Source: Paratinospora sagittata (taxonomy: Eukaryota > Streptophyta > Magnoliopsida > Ranunculales > Menispermaceae). From it: a stretch of 64,000 nucleotides of DNA. How positions within the stretch are numbered: the first letter of the stretch is position 1; each line of letters starts with the position of its first letter. The notes beneath the pieces are model-generated. The model made no database searches and was not told where the DNA came from. It was given only the letters and a program-made list of their open reading frames with translations. This document shows positions 50,681-62,481 of the stretch, piece after piece. The stretch spans positions 28,148,019-28,212,018 of the forward strand of contig CM069608.1 in NCBI GenBank assembly GCA_035771175.1. The letters run 5' to 3'. A program made the translations under genes and the position numbers.

Positions 50681-53214
50681 TTATTTAAGTATAATGTTTT
50701 TAGATCAGGATAATTAAAATACTGAATGCAAATTTTTTTTATTATCACCTGAGAGATATTTTGATTATTTTTTTTAAGCAACTCAATCTTATTTATATAA
50801 TAATCTATATCATAAAATTTAAATGTACATTTTAAATATTAGCGTTTCATTAGTCGTATTTATATCCCCTTGTTTAGAATATGATATTTGGATAGCTTCT
50901 TGTATATGCATTATAGGAAGCATGATGAGCATCATCATGATGCGCTGAGTCGTAAATAATTACTTAGCACTTCATTTAGGCCCACTTTATTTTATTTTTA
51001 AAGTTTTCAAACTTCAAATAAAATGTCCAAAACACTCAAACTGGACCCCACGCTGATGAAACGCTCCTTTAACTCCTTAGCTTTCAAGGACAAAGAAGTA
51101 ATTTTAGGGCATCCCATAGTCCTTATCTAGAACAATATCTTGGAAAGATTGAGAAACTTATTTTATTAATAAATGACCAAGTGATAGCTTCAGGTTGTTT
51201 CAATTAAATTTTTAATTTTTTTTTTTGTCAAAGATTGTTTCAATTAAATTAACCAAGTTATTTTAGCGTTTAACGATCAAATAAATATATTATCGCATCT
51301 TCTGCATTAAAAAAAAAAGCACATTTAATGAATGTCCACCAATCGTGCATGATTGTTGGTCTGGTTACTTCCACTGCTGGTGGGGACGTGGAGCTAGACG
51401 TGCCTTTTTCCACTTTATTTTTAAATTTTTTTATTATTTTTGACATTATCTGTGTGTTTTCTCTGACACGGCTGCTGCTATTAAATCATTCGTTTGCTTG
51501 ACCGTTCTAATTTTTTTTCCTTGCTACATAGAGAGAGAGGGGGATGCATGTAAGGAATTGTTTGGTGTAAGCAAGGAGTGGGTGGTGTACATTGTTGGAC
51601 TATAAAAGGTGATGTTTGATGATGTGTGCACTTCCTCTGTCGGTGGGTATCTATCTTTCTATCTAAAGGAATGATGGAAGCATGTTTACGGCCTTGGAAT
51701 CCAAGAAAAAGGTATCCCATCTATGGCAGAAAAGAAATATAGCATGTAGGTCCCTAGAATTAGATTGATTATCACACAAAACAATAAAGAAATGAAAGAA
51801 TGAGCTGTGATTAGAAAAAGGGGGAAGAAAGACAATTAAAAAAAAGGGTTGAATCATGATCTAAGCCTAAATAAACTATAGCAATTATTGAGGCACTATT
51901 TAATTCTTGGTGGGATAAGGAATTTATGAGAATCTTTTTTACCGTTACTTATTTAAGTATAATGTTTTTAGATCAGGATAATTAAAATACTGAATGCAAA
52001 TTTTTTTTATTATCACCTGAGAGATATTTTGATTATTGTTTTTAGGCAACTCAATCTTATTTATATAATAATCTATATCATAAAATTTAAATGTACATTT
52101 TAAATATTAGCGTTTCATTAGTCGTATTTATATCCCCTTGTTTAGAATATGATATTTGGATAGCTTCTTGTATATGCATTATAGGAAGCATGATGAGCAT
52201 CATCATGATGCGCTGAGTCGTAAATAATTACTTAGCACTTCATTTAGGCCCACTTTATTTTATTTTTAAAGTTTTCAAACTTCAAATAAAATGTCCAAAA
52301 CACTCAAACTGGACCCCACGCTGATGAAACGCTCCTTTAACTCCTTAGCTTTCAAGGACAAAGAAGTAATTTTAGGGCATCCCATAGTCCTTATCTAGAA
52401 CAATATCTTGGAAAGATTGAGAAACTTATTTTATTAATAAATGACCAAGTGATAGCTTCAGGTTGTTTCAATTAAATTTTTAATTTTTTTTTTGTCAAAG
52501 ATTGTTTCAATTAAATTAACCAAGTTATTTTAGCGTTTAACGATCAAATAAATATATTATCGCATCTTCTGCATTAAAAAAAAAAGCACATTTAATGAAT
52601 GTCCACCAATCGTGCATGATTGTTGGTCTGGTTACTTCCACTGCTGGTGGGGACGTGGAGCTAGACGTGCCTTTTCCACTTTATTTTTAAATTTTTTTAT
52701 TATTTTTGACATTATCTGTCTGTTTTCTCTGACACGGCTGCTGCTATTAAATCATTTGTTTGCTTGTCCGTTCTACTTTTGTTTCTTTGCTACATAGAGA
52801 GAGAGAGGGATGTATGTCAGGAATTGTTTGGTGTAAGCAGGGAGTGGGTGGTGTACATTGTTGGACTATGAAAGGTGATGTTTGATGATGTGTGCACTTC
52901 CTCTGTCGGTGGGTATCTATCTTTCTATCTAAAGGAATGATGGAAGCATGTTCACGGCCTTGGAATCCAAGAAAAAGGAATCCCATCTATGGCAGAAAAG
53001 AAATATAGCATGTAGGTCCCTAGAATTAGATTGATTATCACACAAAACAACAAAGAAATGAAGGAAGGAGCTGTGATTAGAAAAAGGGGGAAGAAAGACA
53101 ATTAAAAAAAAGGGCTGAATCATGATCTAAGCCTAAATAAACTATAGCAATTATTGAGGCACTATTTAATTCTTGGTGGGATAAGGAATTTATGAGAATC
53201 TTTTTTAGCGTTAC
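50681..53214 (+). repeat. 1.27-kb tandem duplication (two copies)
   Basis: Unit 1 is 50681-51948 and unit 2 is 51949-53214, nearly identical over the whole length. Both start TTATTTAAGTATAATG, and the same 17 bp start a third, aborted copy at 53215. Each unit has a minus-strand ORF of 79 codons (51720-51481 and 52986-52747) with no recognised domain. The high identity argues for a recent event. Confidence 0.93.
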
Positions 53215-53239
53215 TTATTTAAGTATAATGTTTCTAGAT

Positions 53240-53780
53240 TTCAAGGAATACAACCTTGGTCTTCTGTCCGCCTCTTCTCCATCTTTGCCTTCCGACCAAA
53301 GTCTTCGTCTCGGTCGCATTTCCTCTTCTTACCGACCTCTCCGATCATCGGCGACTCTGTCTAGGGCTTCTGCAACATCTACTTCCATCGAGGTCCATCG
53401 AAGTCGAGAGAGGCGCATCAAACGATAATTCTTCGAGGTTGCTTCCTTTCCGATTCGGCCATGGCTTCGATCTTCATGGATTAGAGCCTGGTTACCCTTT
53501 GATCATCGGAGGGATCGATATTCCCCATGAGAGAGGCTGCAAAGCTCATTCTGACGGTAGTTAGGGATTCTCAGTTGACGAATTTTCAGTTTTTGATGCG
53601 TTGGTTGGTTATAAGGTTTCTGATTTTGTCTGTGTGAGAGTGGTTGCAGGTGACGTGTTTCTTCACTGTGTCGTCGATGCGATTTTGGGAGCGCTGGGGC
53701 TTCCGGACATCGGGCAGATCTTTCCAGATTTCGATCCGAAATGGAAGGGCGTTCCCTCCTCCGTGTTTATAAAGGAAGCG
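53240..53780 (+). pseudogene. IspF: IspF-like fragment (2-C-methyl-D-erythritol 2,4-cyclodiphosphate synthase)
   Basis: IspF is the plastid MEP-pathway enzyme that closes the cyclodiphosphate ring with loss of CMP. Exon 1 (to 53556) has a transit-peptide-like stretch (SLRLGRISS...[13 protein letters not shown]). In another frame it has the enzyme start, with [19 protein letters not shown] and HSDG. The frames are separated by a 10-nt tandem duplication (TCCATCGAGG/TCCATCGAAG). Exon 2 (53650-53780) gives [20 protein letters not shown] and [16 protein letters not shown]. The metal-ligand motif D-x-H and the later His are kept. The start codon and the C-terminal half are missing, and a LINE scrap follows. 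It is a dead 5' fragment. Confidence 0.85.
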
Positions 53781-53939
53781 GTGTGTCTTTGTTTTCTCTT
53801 TTTTTTTTCAGATTTCAGTTCGTCTGTGTCGAGCTAGGTTTTGGAAATTTTTAGTAAAGCTGGTTCATATTTGAGTACGCTCTTTAAAATGAGATTTTTG
53901 TTATATTTTTCATGATTAGATCGGGAACTTCTTTGCTAT

Positions 53940-54060
53940 AAGGAACAATGATCTATTAACAATCTATGGTAAAGATGGAGGTAGAGGAACACCTAAAATT
54001 ACATTAAGTACTTTTAATTTAGATGTCAATTTAGCCCTTGATAGAACGGAGCGGTGGGAG
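53940..54060 (+). pseudogene. LINE ORF2 C-terminal scrap
   Basis: Plus-strand reading gives DLLTIYGKDGGRGTPKITL followed by LDVNLALDRTERW. It is the same tail motif as in the LINE remnant at 18240-18780 ([18 protein letters not shown]). It lies directly after the IspF fragment. Confidence 0.65.
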
Positions 54061-54079
54061 TAGATTCTCAAGCTCGATT

Positions 54080-54530
54080 CATTGTCTTTTATCGCTTTTT
54101 TATGTTTTAATTTTTGTTTTTGGTTGCAATTTTCATGGATTTGGTGTCGGAATCTGGAAAAATACCTATTTCCGAGCATATTCGAGAGTCGAAATCTGGA
54201 GGAAGCTTTGATGTCAGGTAGATTTTTGTTACAAATTTTTTGGGGTTTATGTATTTGGTGTTAACTTATTATATATCTATGTCTATATCTTACTGTTTTT
54301 GTTGTTTGTTTGGTTTTAGTTTCGGATCTTGAGACTCCGAAGTTGACGATGTTCGGGACAGATCAACCCGAGATAAGAGAGGTTGAGGTACGGATTTTTG
54401 TGTCTTTGAGGTATCTACTTTTTTATAGATGTCGTAGGAAGGTTGTTCTATGCAATAAAGAATTGGAGCTGACAGAGGGTTACGGTGATGCAAGATTCAT
54501 CCTTGTGTGTTTATTATAATAGTCATGTGT
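54080..54530 (+). other. Exon-like sequence of unknown origin
   Basis: Two blocks look like coding exons of higher GC with splice-like borders: 54135-54217 (GT donor at 54218) and 54320-54387 (preceded by TTTTAG, followed by GTACGG). The second reads VSDLETPKLTMFGTDQPEIR in one frame. The frames do not join cleanly and no family is recognised. It may be another captured gene piece. Confidence 0.3.
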
Positions 54531-54578
54531 TATTAGTCAAAAAGCATGCTATGCAAACATCATAACAAAATAAGTTAC

Positions 54579-55048
54579 ATAACAATGGAAACAAACAAAA
54601 TTTTTTGCATGACTCTCTAAACCCATAAAATTTATAAACAACAAATCTTATCCTTCATATGCTTGGCAAGAAGTCAGAAAAAAACAATCCATAAAGGTTA
54701 GCTATGAATGAAAACAGAAAATTTATTAAGCTGACAGGATGATACCTTAGTAGTTTCGTGGGTAATATGTGCTGATAAATTTTGTCGTTGTACAGTAATT
54801 GTGTAGCGGCTTTATTTGTTGAAAAACTTCCAGCATACAAATGGGAAGAACATCCTAAAATTTATAATGAGTTTCAAGAAAAGGATAACACATGTAACAG
54901 TACTTCATGGGAAATAGTCAAGGAAGGCTGCAAGATCGCATGGGTATCTCTCAGACTTGGACAAAATTAGGCAAAAGATCAGAACGGACAACCATCTATG
55001 GCCATCTCTCACAACTAAGACAAAACCAGGAAAAATCTTCATGTAACA
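54579..55048 (+). repeat. Duplicated module R, copy 2
   Basis: Direct copy of 50081-50637 with small indels. It leads at 55046 into the 258-bp tandem repeat that carries the Pol I-like exon. Confidence 0.85.
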
Positions 55049-55561
55049 GTAGTCAAGAAAGGCTGCAAGATCACATGGGCAATAACACGTTTGGACAAAA
55101 TGATGTCAAGTAGAAATGCTAAATTAACCAATGAGGTTAATGATAATCTATTCCCATCAAATTCTTCCCCTGTAGGATTATTAAAGCCTTTTCGAAGCAA
55201 CTGCTTTTTTCTAATGACTGCAAGTGGAGCTAAAGGTAGTCAGGTTGGTTATCTTGTTCTTGAACTTATCTGTTGAATTTTCACATGTCAATATCTTATG
55301 CAAACAGTAGTCAAGAAAGGCTGCAAGATCACATGGGCAATAGCACGTTTGGACAAAATGATGTCAAGTAGAAATGCTAAATTAACCAATGAGGTTAATG
55401 ATAAGCTATTCCCATCAAATTCTTCCCCTCTAGGATTATTAAAGCCTTTTCGAAGCAACTGCTTTTTTCTAATGACTGCAAGTGGAGCTAAAAGTAGTCA
55501 GGTTGGTTATCTTGTTCTTGAACTTATCTGTTGAATTTTCACATGTCAATATCTTATGCAA
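55046..55561 (+). pseudogene. Tandem copies of an exon like RNA polymerase I largest subunit (NRPA1)
   Basis: Two 258-bp units (55046-55303, 55304-55561) each contain an open block (55100-55243 and 55358-55501). It reads KLTNEVND, then GLLKPFRSNCFFLMTASGAK and G(S)SQ, ending at a GT. The N-x-x-x-LMT-x-SGAKGS motif is typical of the Pol I largest subunit; Pol II and Pol III have related but different forms. Pol I makes ribosomal RNA precursor in the nucleolus. Only this one exon is present, twice, so it cannot be a working gene. Confidence 0.6.
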
Positions 55562-56885
55562 TTCACATGAGATGTTGTAGAAGCATTGACCTTTGTGTTG
55601 CCTAGAAACTGGATTGCATGGACAGAACATTGATACGCTCTATAAATATCTTCTAAGAATGCTGAGGTGGCGCGCTGAGGAGTCTCATTTGGAGTGAGTT
55701 ATTAAGTATATATTGTAGATTATAGATTAGCTTTGAGAGATAGAAATGAAGAAAATGAAGCTTGTGGTGGAAGGGAACAGGGTTCTTGTGATGGGATGGA
55801 GTGCATATCTTGTTTGTGAAAACTGAATGGGGTGAGTGAAAGGGATATGAGGGTGGTTAATTAATATATGGTTTGAAAAATGGTTTGTATATGTTGGTGT
55901 CAACGTCATTTTCTAACCTTATCACCTAGTTCCCTCGGATGTTTTGGGGATATGTGTGTATTGCGTAACATCCTCAAATACATGTGCATCTTCAAATACA
56001 TGCGCATTCTCAAAACATCTAAAAGAGGTTGGGTATCAGCGTCGAAAAATGATGTTGACACATAACATATATATAGCATTACTCTATCTGGTTTTCCAAC
56101 TTTTGATATTAAGTTTAGAGTTTGAAATAATGGAACTGGAAGTTAATAGTTTTTTTAAAGTTAGTGTTAAAGTGTATCAATTAGAAACTTTTAATATTGA
56201 ATTACCTTTATACTCACAAATGAAATCTTTAAATTTTTATATATGTACTAATGTTTATACACATGCATTGTATGTGATTTTTATTAAAAAATAATTAAAA
56301 GAAAATAATTTTTATTAGAAGAGAATTATATCTATAAATATGATCAAAATGACTAAAATCATTCAAAAATATGGAATAGGCAATTAGAAGGAAAAGTTCA
56401 GGCAAATTAGAGAAAAAAGTTAAAAAAAGAAAAGGCCTGATATAGAAAAAAGACTAAAAATTAGTTTATTGCAAAATTACGCCACAACTAAATTAGTTTT
56501 TCAAAAATAAAAGTAAGATATTCTTTTCTGAGATATTTTGGATAAAAAAAGGTTTCATCGTCAACTATCCCAAATATTGTATGTGTGTATGTATATATTT
56601 GTGCGTGTATATATTCTACCTATTCATACAAAACCTAGTTTGGAAAAGACCACATAAGTACCGTGTCACCGGTTCAACCAGTGTGTGTCTATATGTATAG
56701 TAAGTGTTAGCTTTTGGGTCTTAAATATATAAGAAAAATGCTTAAGTGACATCTAAAATTTCATTCCAAGTGTACAAAAGTAACGTACACTTTAAATGTA
56801 CATTTTAAATGTTAATGTAACATCACTCAAAAAATAAATAAAGCTATCCAAGGTTAGCTAGAAGGAATAGGAAAACTCTGCAACG
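55562..56885. other. Upstream region of the alpha-dioxygenase pseudogene
   Basis: AT-rich with no supported gene. The segment AACATTTAAATGTACATTTTAAATG-type near 56780-56820 recalls a similar motif in the 1.27-kb repeat units. No promoter element is clear. Confidence 0.4.
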
Positions 56886-58719
56886 ATGGCATCTATTAAG
56901 TCCCTTTTCTCGGGTTGTTTCCATTCTTTCATCCACAAAGATCTCCATAAAATTGTAGATAACATGACTCTCAGAGACAGAATTCTCTTTCTGGTATCTT
57001 CAACATATATATAAATTAAACTTGTACCAATTACTATACATTCAACTGTATGTATATTCCTGTTATTAACTGTTGTCCTTGTTTGATCAGATGATACACA
57101 TCACAGACAGGTTGGGAATAAAGTGGCATAAGTTGCCTGTATTCCTAGGTTTGATTTATCTGTTAATTCGCCGCCATCTTATGCATCAATACAACCTCCT
57201 TAATGTGGGTCGAGCTCCCACTGGAATTCCATCTAATCCTGCAGATCATCCTTATAGAACCGATGATGGAAGTTATAATGACCCTTGTGAAGTTGCCGGT
57301 TGCCAAGGCAGCTTCTTTGGAAGAAACATTGCCCCTATTGACCAGCAAGATAAGGTATATAAACTGTATATTTATTCATATATATGTCTTGTTTGAACAA
57401 ATTAATTAAGAGAATAATTATTTAAGGAAAACATGGCAAATTATGCACATATAATTGTCTGTACGTTTTGCATGTAAATTTAAGTGCAGCTAATGAAGCC
57501 AGATCCAATGTTGGTTGCCACAAAACTCCTTGCAAGGAGAAGCTTCAAAGACGCCGGAAAGCAAATCAATGTGATCGCGGTGGCATGGATTCAGTTCATG
57601 ATACATGATTGGATTGATCACTTGGAAGACACTAAACAGGTTCTTTAATTAGTTAACACAGTTTTTGAAGAACAATCTTTTCAAAAAAAAAAAAATGCAA
57701 CATTTATCATATATATGTGATCCATATGTACATGTGAAAATTTAGCCAATCAAGATGGGTAATTGGTAATGGTGTTATATGAATTAATATTGCAGATAGA
57801 GCTCATGGCGTCTGAGGAAGTTGCAAGCCAGTGCCCACTTAAGTCTTTCAAGTTTTACAGAACTTTGGAAGTTCCAACCGGATTTTATGACATTAAGAAT
57901 GGACATTTGAACATAAGAACACCTTGGCGGTACAAATTAATATGAAGCATGAATTCTACTTAGTTATAAATTCTCTTCATTAATTAGCTTTCTTCTTTCT
58001 TGTCTTCTTAATTTTGGATTTGCTAATGACATGATGTAGGGATGGTAGTGCAATTTATGGAAGCGACAATGAGAAGTTGTCTAAAGTGAACTTTCAAAGA
58101 TGGGAAGCTTAAGTTATCAGAAGACGGCCTTCTCCTCCATGAGCATGGCGTGCCCATTACCTGTGATGCTCGAAACAGCTGGACCGGTGTATCGGTCTTG
58201 CAAGCGCTCTTTGCTAAGGAACACAACGCAATTTGTGATGCTCTTAAGGTTTTATCATTCGCGTTTTTACATGTAAGTGTTAATTGAAATATAAGCTTTG
58301 CGGCCATGGGTTCAAATACAAAAAGTTTGGAAAGAAGAAGTATAGAAGAATTTAATTGGTTTTTGATTTTTTTTTTTTTTTTTTTTTCAGAAGGAATATC
58401 CGAAGTTAGAAGATAAAGAATTGTATCGATACGCAAGACTAGTTACTGCAGCAGTGATTGCTAAGATCCACACCATTGATTGGACCGTAGAGCTCCTCAA
58501 GAACAACACATCGCTTGCAGGAATGAGAGGCAATTGGTACCATATATATTAATTAGCTCACAATATTTGGTATATTTTCCAATTTGTTTGGAATTCATAA
58601 TGAATATAGGAAAGGAAAATGCTATATATTTCCACGGACAAAAACTAGAGGTACAACTACCTATGAACTGTACTATCATAGTCATTAGATGCGTTGTATG
58701 CTAAGTATTTTAATATATG

Positions 58720-59574
58720 TGTTGGTGCAGAATTTGACCAACACCGAATTTATTAATATATTGAGTAGACAAGCCGACCTGAGACTGTGAGTCACTGGAA
58801 TCTGAAATAGTTCAAACAGATGAAAAAAAGGCTCTCGTAAGGAATATCGGTGTGGTGTTGGCCAAAAATCTTTCGATGCCTAAGTCAGTGCTTGTTTCAG
58901 TAAGAAATCTTGCACAAGATCTAGGGTGTATAGTTTCATACATTTTCAAGAGGAATAATGGGTTGTTTATAGGAGAGGAGATCTGGTCGAAGTGGCTAGC
59001 CGTCCCTTAGGCATGTGTCACGTGTCAATTCATGATTAGTTGATAGTAGGCATGATTAGCGTCAAGCTCATCTGCTCCGGGATTATAGGTTTCCCCATCC
59101 CAGATGAAGTTAGTCTCATCCCAAGCTGCAGATTGTAGTTTATCCCAGATTTGTCGTAACTGTCGTGTACATTTCTATCCCGAATATCTAGGGATCCTCT
59201 TTGTGTTGTACTAGAAACTATTTATACTAGAAATCGGCCTCAGCGTCGTTTTCTTATTAAACCGAGGTATCAGACATCTGAGCTATTGGTGATCGAATAT
59301 CCCAAAAGTTTACATCGGATCTCTTCTTAACTAGATTGGCGTGGGCCGAGCTGTCGTTCCTTGGATGATTCGGCTTTCCATTTGTCGTGTTCTGGATACG
59401 CAATGGGGCGATAGCTCGGTCAGGCTGAGCTACTGTCATTTAGTGTTTTCCACTCTTTTTGGTTGTCGAATCAGAGTGTTGTTTATTTTGACCCGGGCAT
59501 CGCTAGCTCAGCATCTAAATGGACCCATTTGCCAGCTTGATCAACTCGTGGCGTGCCGAGCTTATGGTCCAACA
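58720..59574. mobile_element. Solo-LTR-like insertion in the alpha-dioxygenase intron 6
   Basis: The 855-bp unit starts TGTTGGTGCAG and ends GGTCCAACA (TG...CA with TGTTGG/CCAACA ends). The flanks ATATG (58715-58719) and GTATG (59575-59579) agree at 4 of 5 bases. It is richer in GC than the surrounding intron. It has no coding domain; the superfamily is unknown. Confidence 0.6.
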
Positions 59575-61139
59575 GTATGTAAGATATGATCTATTGAATA
59601 TGATGGTATACTTGCACAATTATAAGTTACAGTTTTTTTTTGTAATTAGAATAATATTTCCTATCTACATAAATAAAGAAAAAAGTACTTTTTTAAATAT
59701 ATATATATATATACATGCGATCCATAGATCTATTAATACACATGCATATCGTAGTTGTATTTTGTACTTGTGTTTTTCCGTAGTTAGAAAAGTACATCTT
59801 ATAAATAACAATAAAAAAAGGGCTTCAAATCAAATTTCTTATTCATGGCAGTACTATTAGTTCTAGTGTTTTTATTACTTTTGATTCATTTATCACTTTA
59901 CTTAACAGGCCTTTCACCATTTTGGGCATGTAGGTATGGATTGTTTGGAAAGAAGTTTAAGGACAGATTTGGGCATTGTGGGCCAGTACTGTTGGGAGGC
60001 CTGGTTGGTGCAAGGAAGCCTGAGAATCATGGTGTCACATACTCTTTAACTGAGGAGTTCACTAGCGTTTACAGAATGCATTCTCTTGTTCCTGAGCATC
60101 TTCTCCTTACGGATATCTGTGTTTCACCTGCCAAAAATAAATCTCCACCAGTCATGAAAGAGTAGTGTCACTTTCTTTCTCATTAATGATATATAATTTA
60201 CATTATAGAACTATATATATATATATATGACCCTGACAGAGGAACTCTTTAAGTATATTCAATAGGAAAATATTAATCTAACTGTAAAAATTATAATTAC
60301 AAGTGCAACTCTACCATTAATATCATTGAATATGCATGCATTACACATCTTAATATATGATATTATATAAAAGTGTAATTGTACTTACAATATACTTTTT
60401 AGCAGTTAGATTGACCTTTCCCTATTCAAAACATGTATTTAGGCATTAGAGTCCCTTAAATTAATATAGAGCCATTCAATAAGCATGGTTTTATGTTGAT
60501 CTAACAAACTTAGATGTCAAAGCATTTTTTTTAATTACACTTTTTGAGTTCCTAAAGCATGCATTACAGTGTCTATATATATCACCATTAAAAATAAATA
60601 AAACTAAAAAAAGAATTGGCGATAAGTTTTCTGATTCAATATTAAACAGGGTTCCTATCGCTGATCTCATCGGAAGTGAAGGGGAGAAAACATTGGGTAA
60701 GATAGGGTTCACAAGGCAAGTGGTATCAATGGGACACCAATCATGCGGAGCCCTTGAGCTTTGGAACTATCCCATATTGCTAAGGGACCTCATTGTACAA
60801 GATAGAGAGGGAAGAGATAGACCTGATCATGTTGACCTGCCAGCCCTTGAAGGTAATAACTCAGATTATTATATATGGCTGCATAATAATTTATAATTGA
60901 AAAGTGTTAAAGACAAATCAAGATATGGACCTAAGTTTATACTCATGTTGACGTGATAATACACAAAATCACTTAATCATGAGTAGAAAAAAAAGAAAAA
61001 AGATAATACCCTTTACTCATCATACACCAGCATAAATATGATTTTGGATACAAATTATGGATTGTAAAAGTATTTCTCTTTACAATTAATACTCCTCTTC
61101 GTTGGCAAAGCAAAATTTAAGTGGTCCCATAAATAAATT

Positions 61140-61431
61140 CCCATAATTTATTTATTTGGACAAGTGTTTTGTGCCTTTGTGGTACTCAAGGTTATATTGA
61201 TTTGTATTTAGAAAGATTGATGCTAAGATGATGCAAAGGTGGAAACACAATACCACACATTCTATGATGAACAAAAAGCTTTCCACCCATAATTTATTTA
61301 TTTGGACAAGTGTTTTGTGCCTTTGTGGTACTCAAGGTTATATTGATTTGTATTTAGAAAGATTGATGCTAAGATGATGCAAAGGTGGAAACACAATACC
61401 ACACATTCTATGATGAACAAAAAGCTTTCCA
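61140..61431 (+). repeat. 146-bp tandem duplication
   Basis: Two almost identical units (61140-61285 and 61286-61431) start CCCATAATTTATTTATTTGG and end AAAAGCTTTCCA, in intron 8 of the alpha-dioxygenase pseudogene. Confidence 0.93.
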
Positions 61432-61882
61432 CCCCTGCGTCGCTGCAACATTTTTATTTTAAGAATTAGTTACTACTCCAGAATATTTTGAAGTAACACA
61501 ATTTAAGACATCAATGATTATACACCGTTGATCTTCTTCAAATTATGTTATATGACATGAATGCAGGGGCGTAGCAAGGATTTTTCTTTTGGGTGGGCTA
61601 AAAAAGATTTGTAGACAAACCTCAACGATACAAAAAAAAATTATTTATTGAAAATAAAAGATACACCTCAATAAGAATGATGTAATAAACTTTACTCCTC
61701 AAAATACATATATTAACTATAATACATAACACAAGAACATAAAACCTAAAAAAATTTGAGGATCAAGCAATTTAAGAAATATGGGGTTTGGTTGGGCATT
61801 TGATTTTGACTGATTTAGGAATGGCTGATTTGAGAAATTTTGAGGGTTTGTCAGTTTGAGCTTGGGCAATTTTAAGGTTTTC

Positions 61883-62481
61883 TTTCACACTCCATACAGG
61901 CGGTGTAATGGGCACCTCATATCGAGCGTACCACAGCCATTATGTACCACATAATATTGTCACATCCCAGTACACAGCACACTGCAGCGTCTAGTACCCC
62001 GGGATCATTTGTTCATATTATTCACTCATAAATAGTATAGGGAATGGTTCAGTGGCTACTCAAATTGCGAAATCAAACCTTATGCGGTTGTGAGTTCGAA
62101 TCTGGGGGAGGCCCTATACTATTCATGAGTGAATAATATAAACAAATGATCCCGAGGGTACTAGACGCTGCAGTGTGCTGTGTACTGGGATGTGACAATA
62201 TTATGTGGTATATAATGGCTGGGTACGCTCGGTATGAGGTGTCCATCACACCGCCGGTATGGGGTGTGACAAAAAGGCCTATCAAACTTTATGAGGTTGT
62301 GAGTTCGAATCTGAGGGAGGCCCTGCACTATTCATGAGTGAATAGTATGGACAAATGATCCTGGGGGTACTAGACGCTGTGGTGTGCTGTGTACTAGAAT
62401 GTGACAATATTATATGGTATATAATGACTGGAATACGCTATGTATAAGGTATCCATCACACCGCAGATATGGGGCGTGACA
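61883..62481. mobile_element. Stem-loop element with tRNA-like core (family FB, copy 2) and extra half copy
   Basis: 61883-62271 has inverted arms of about 160 bp (left TTTCACACTCCATACAGG, right CCGGTATGGGGTGTGACA). The loop of about 75 bp has GGTTCAGTGGCTAC (A-box-like) and GAGTTCGAATCTGGG (B-box-like). It shares AGCCATTATG, ATAATATTGTC and TATTCATGAGTGAATA-type blocks with 48498-48999. A further right half follows at 62272-62481, starting inside the core and ending GGGGCGTGACA. No protein is encoded. Confidence 0.8.

Noticed and set aside
51481..52986. Pair of 79-codon minus-strand ORFs
   Set aside because: They are kept in both units because the tandem duplication is young; there is no recognised domain or codon-level evidence.
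57073..57396. Independent 107-residue gene
   Set aside because: It is exon 2 of the alpha-dioxygenase pseudogene read through its splice sites.
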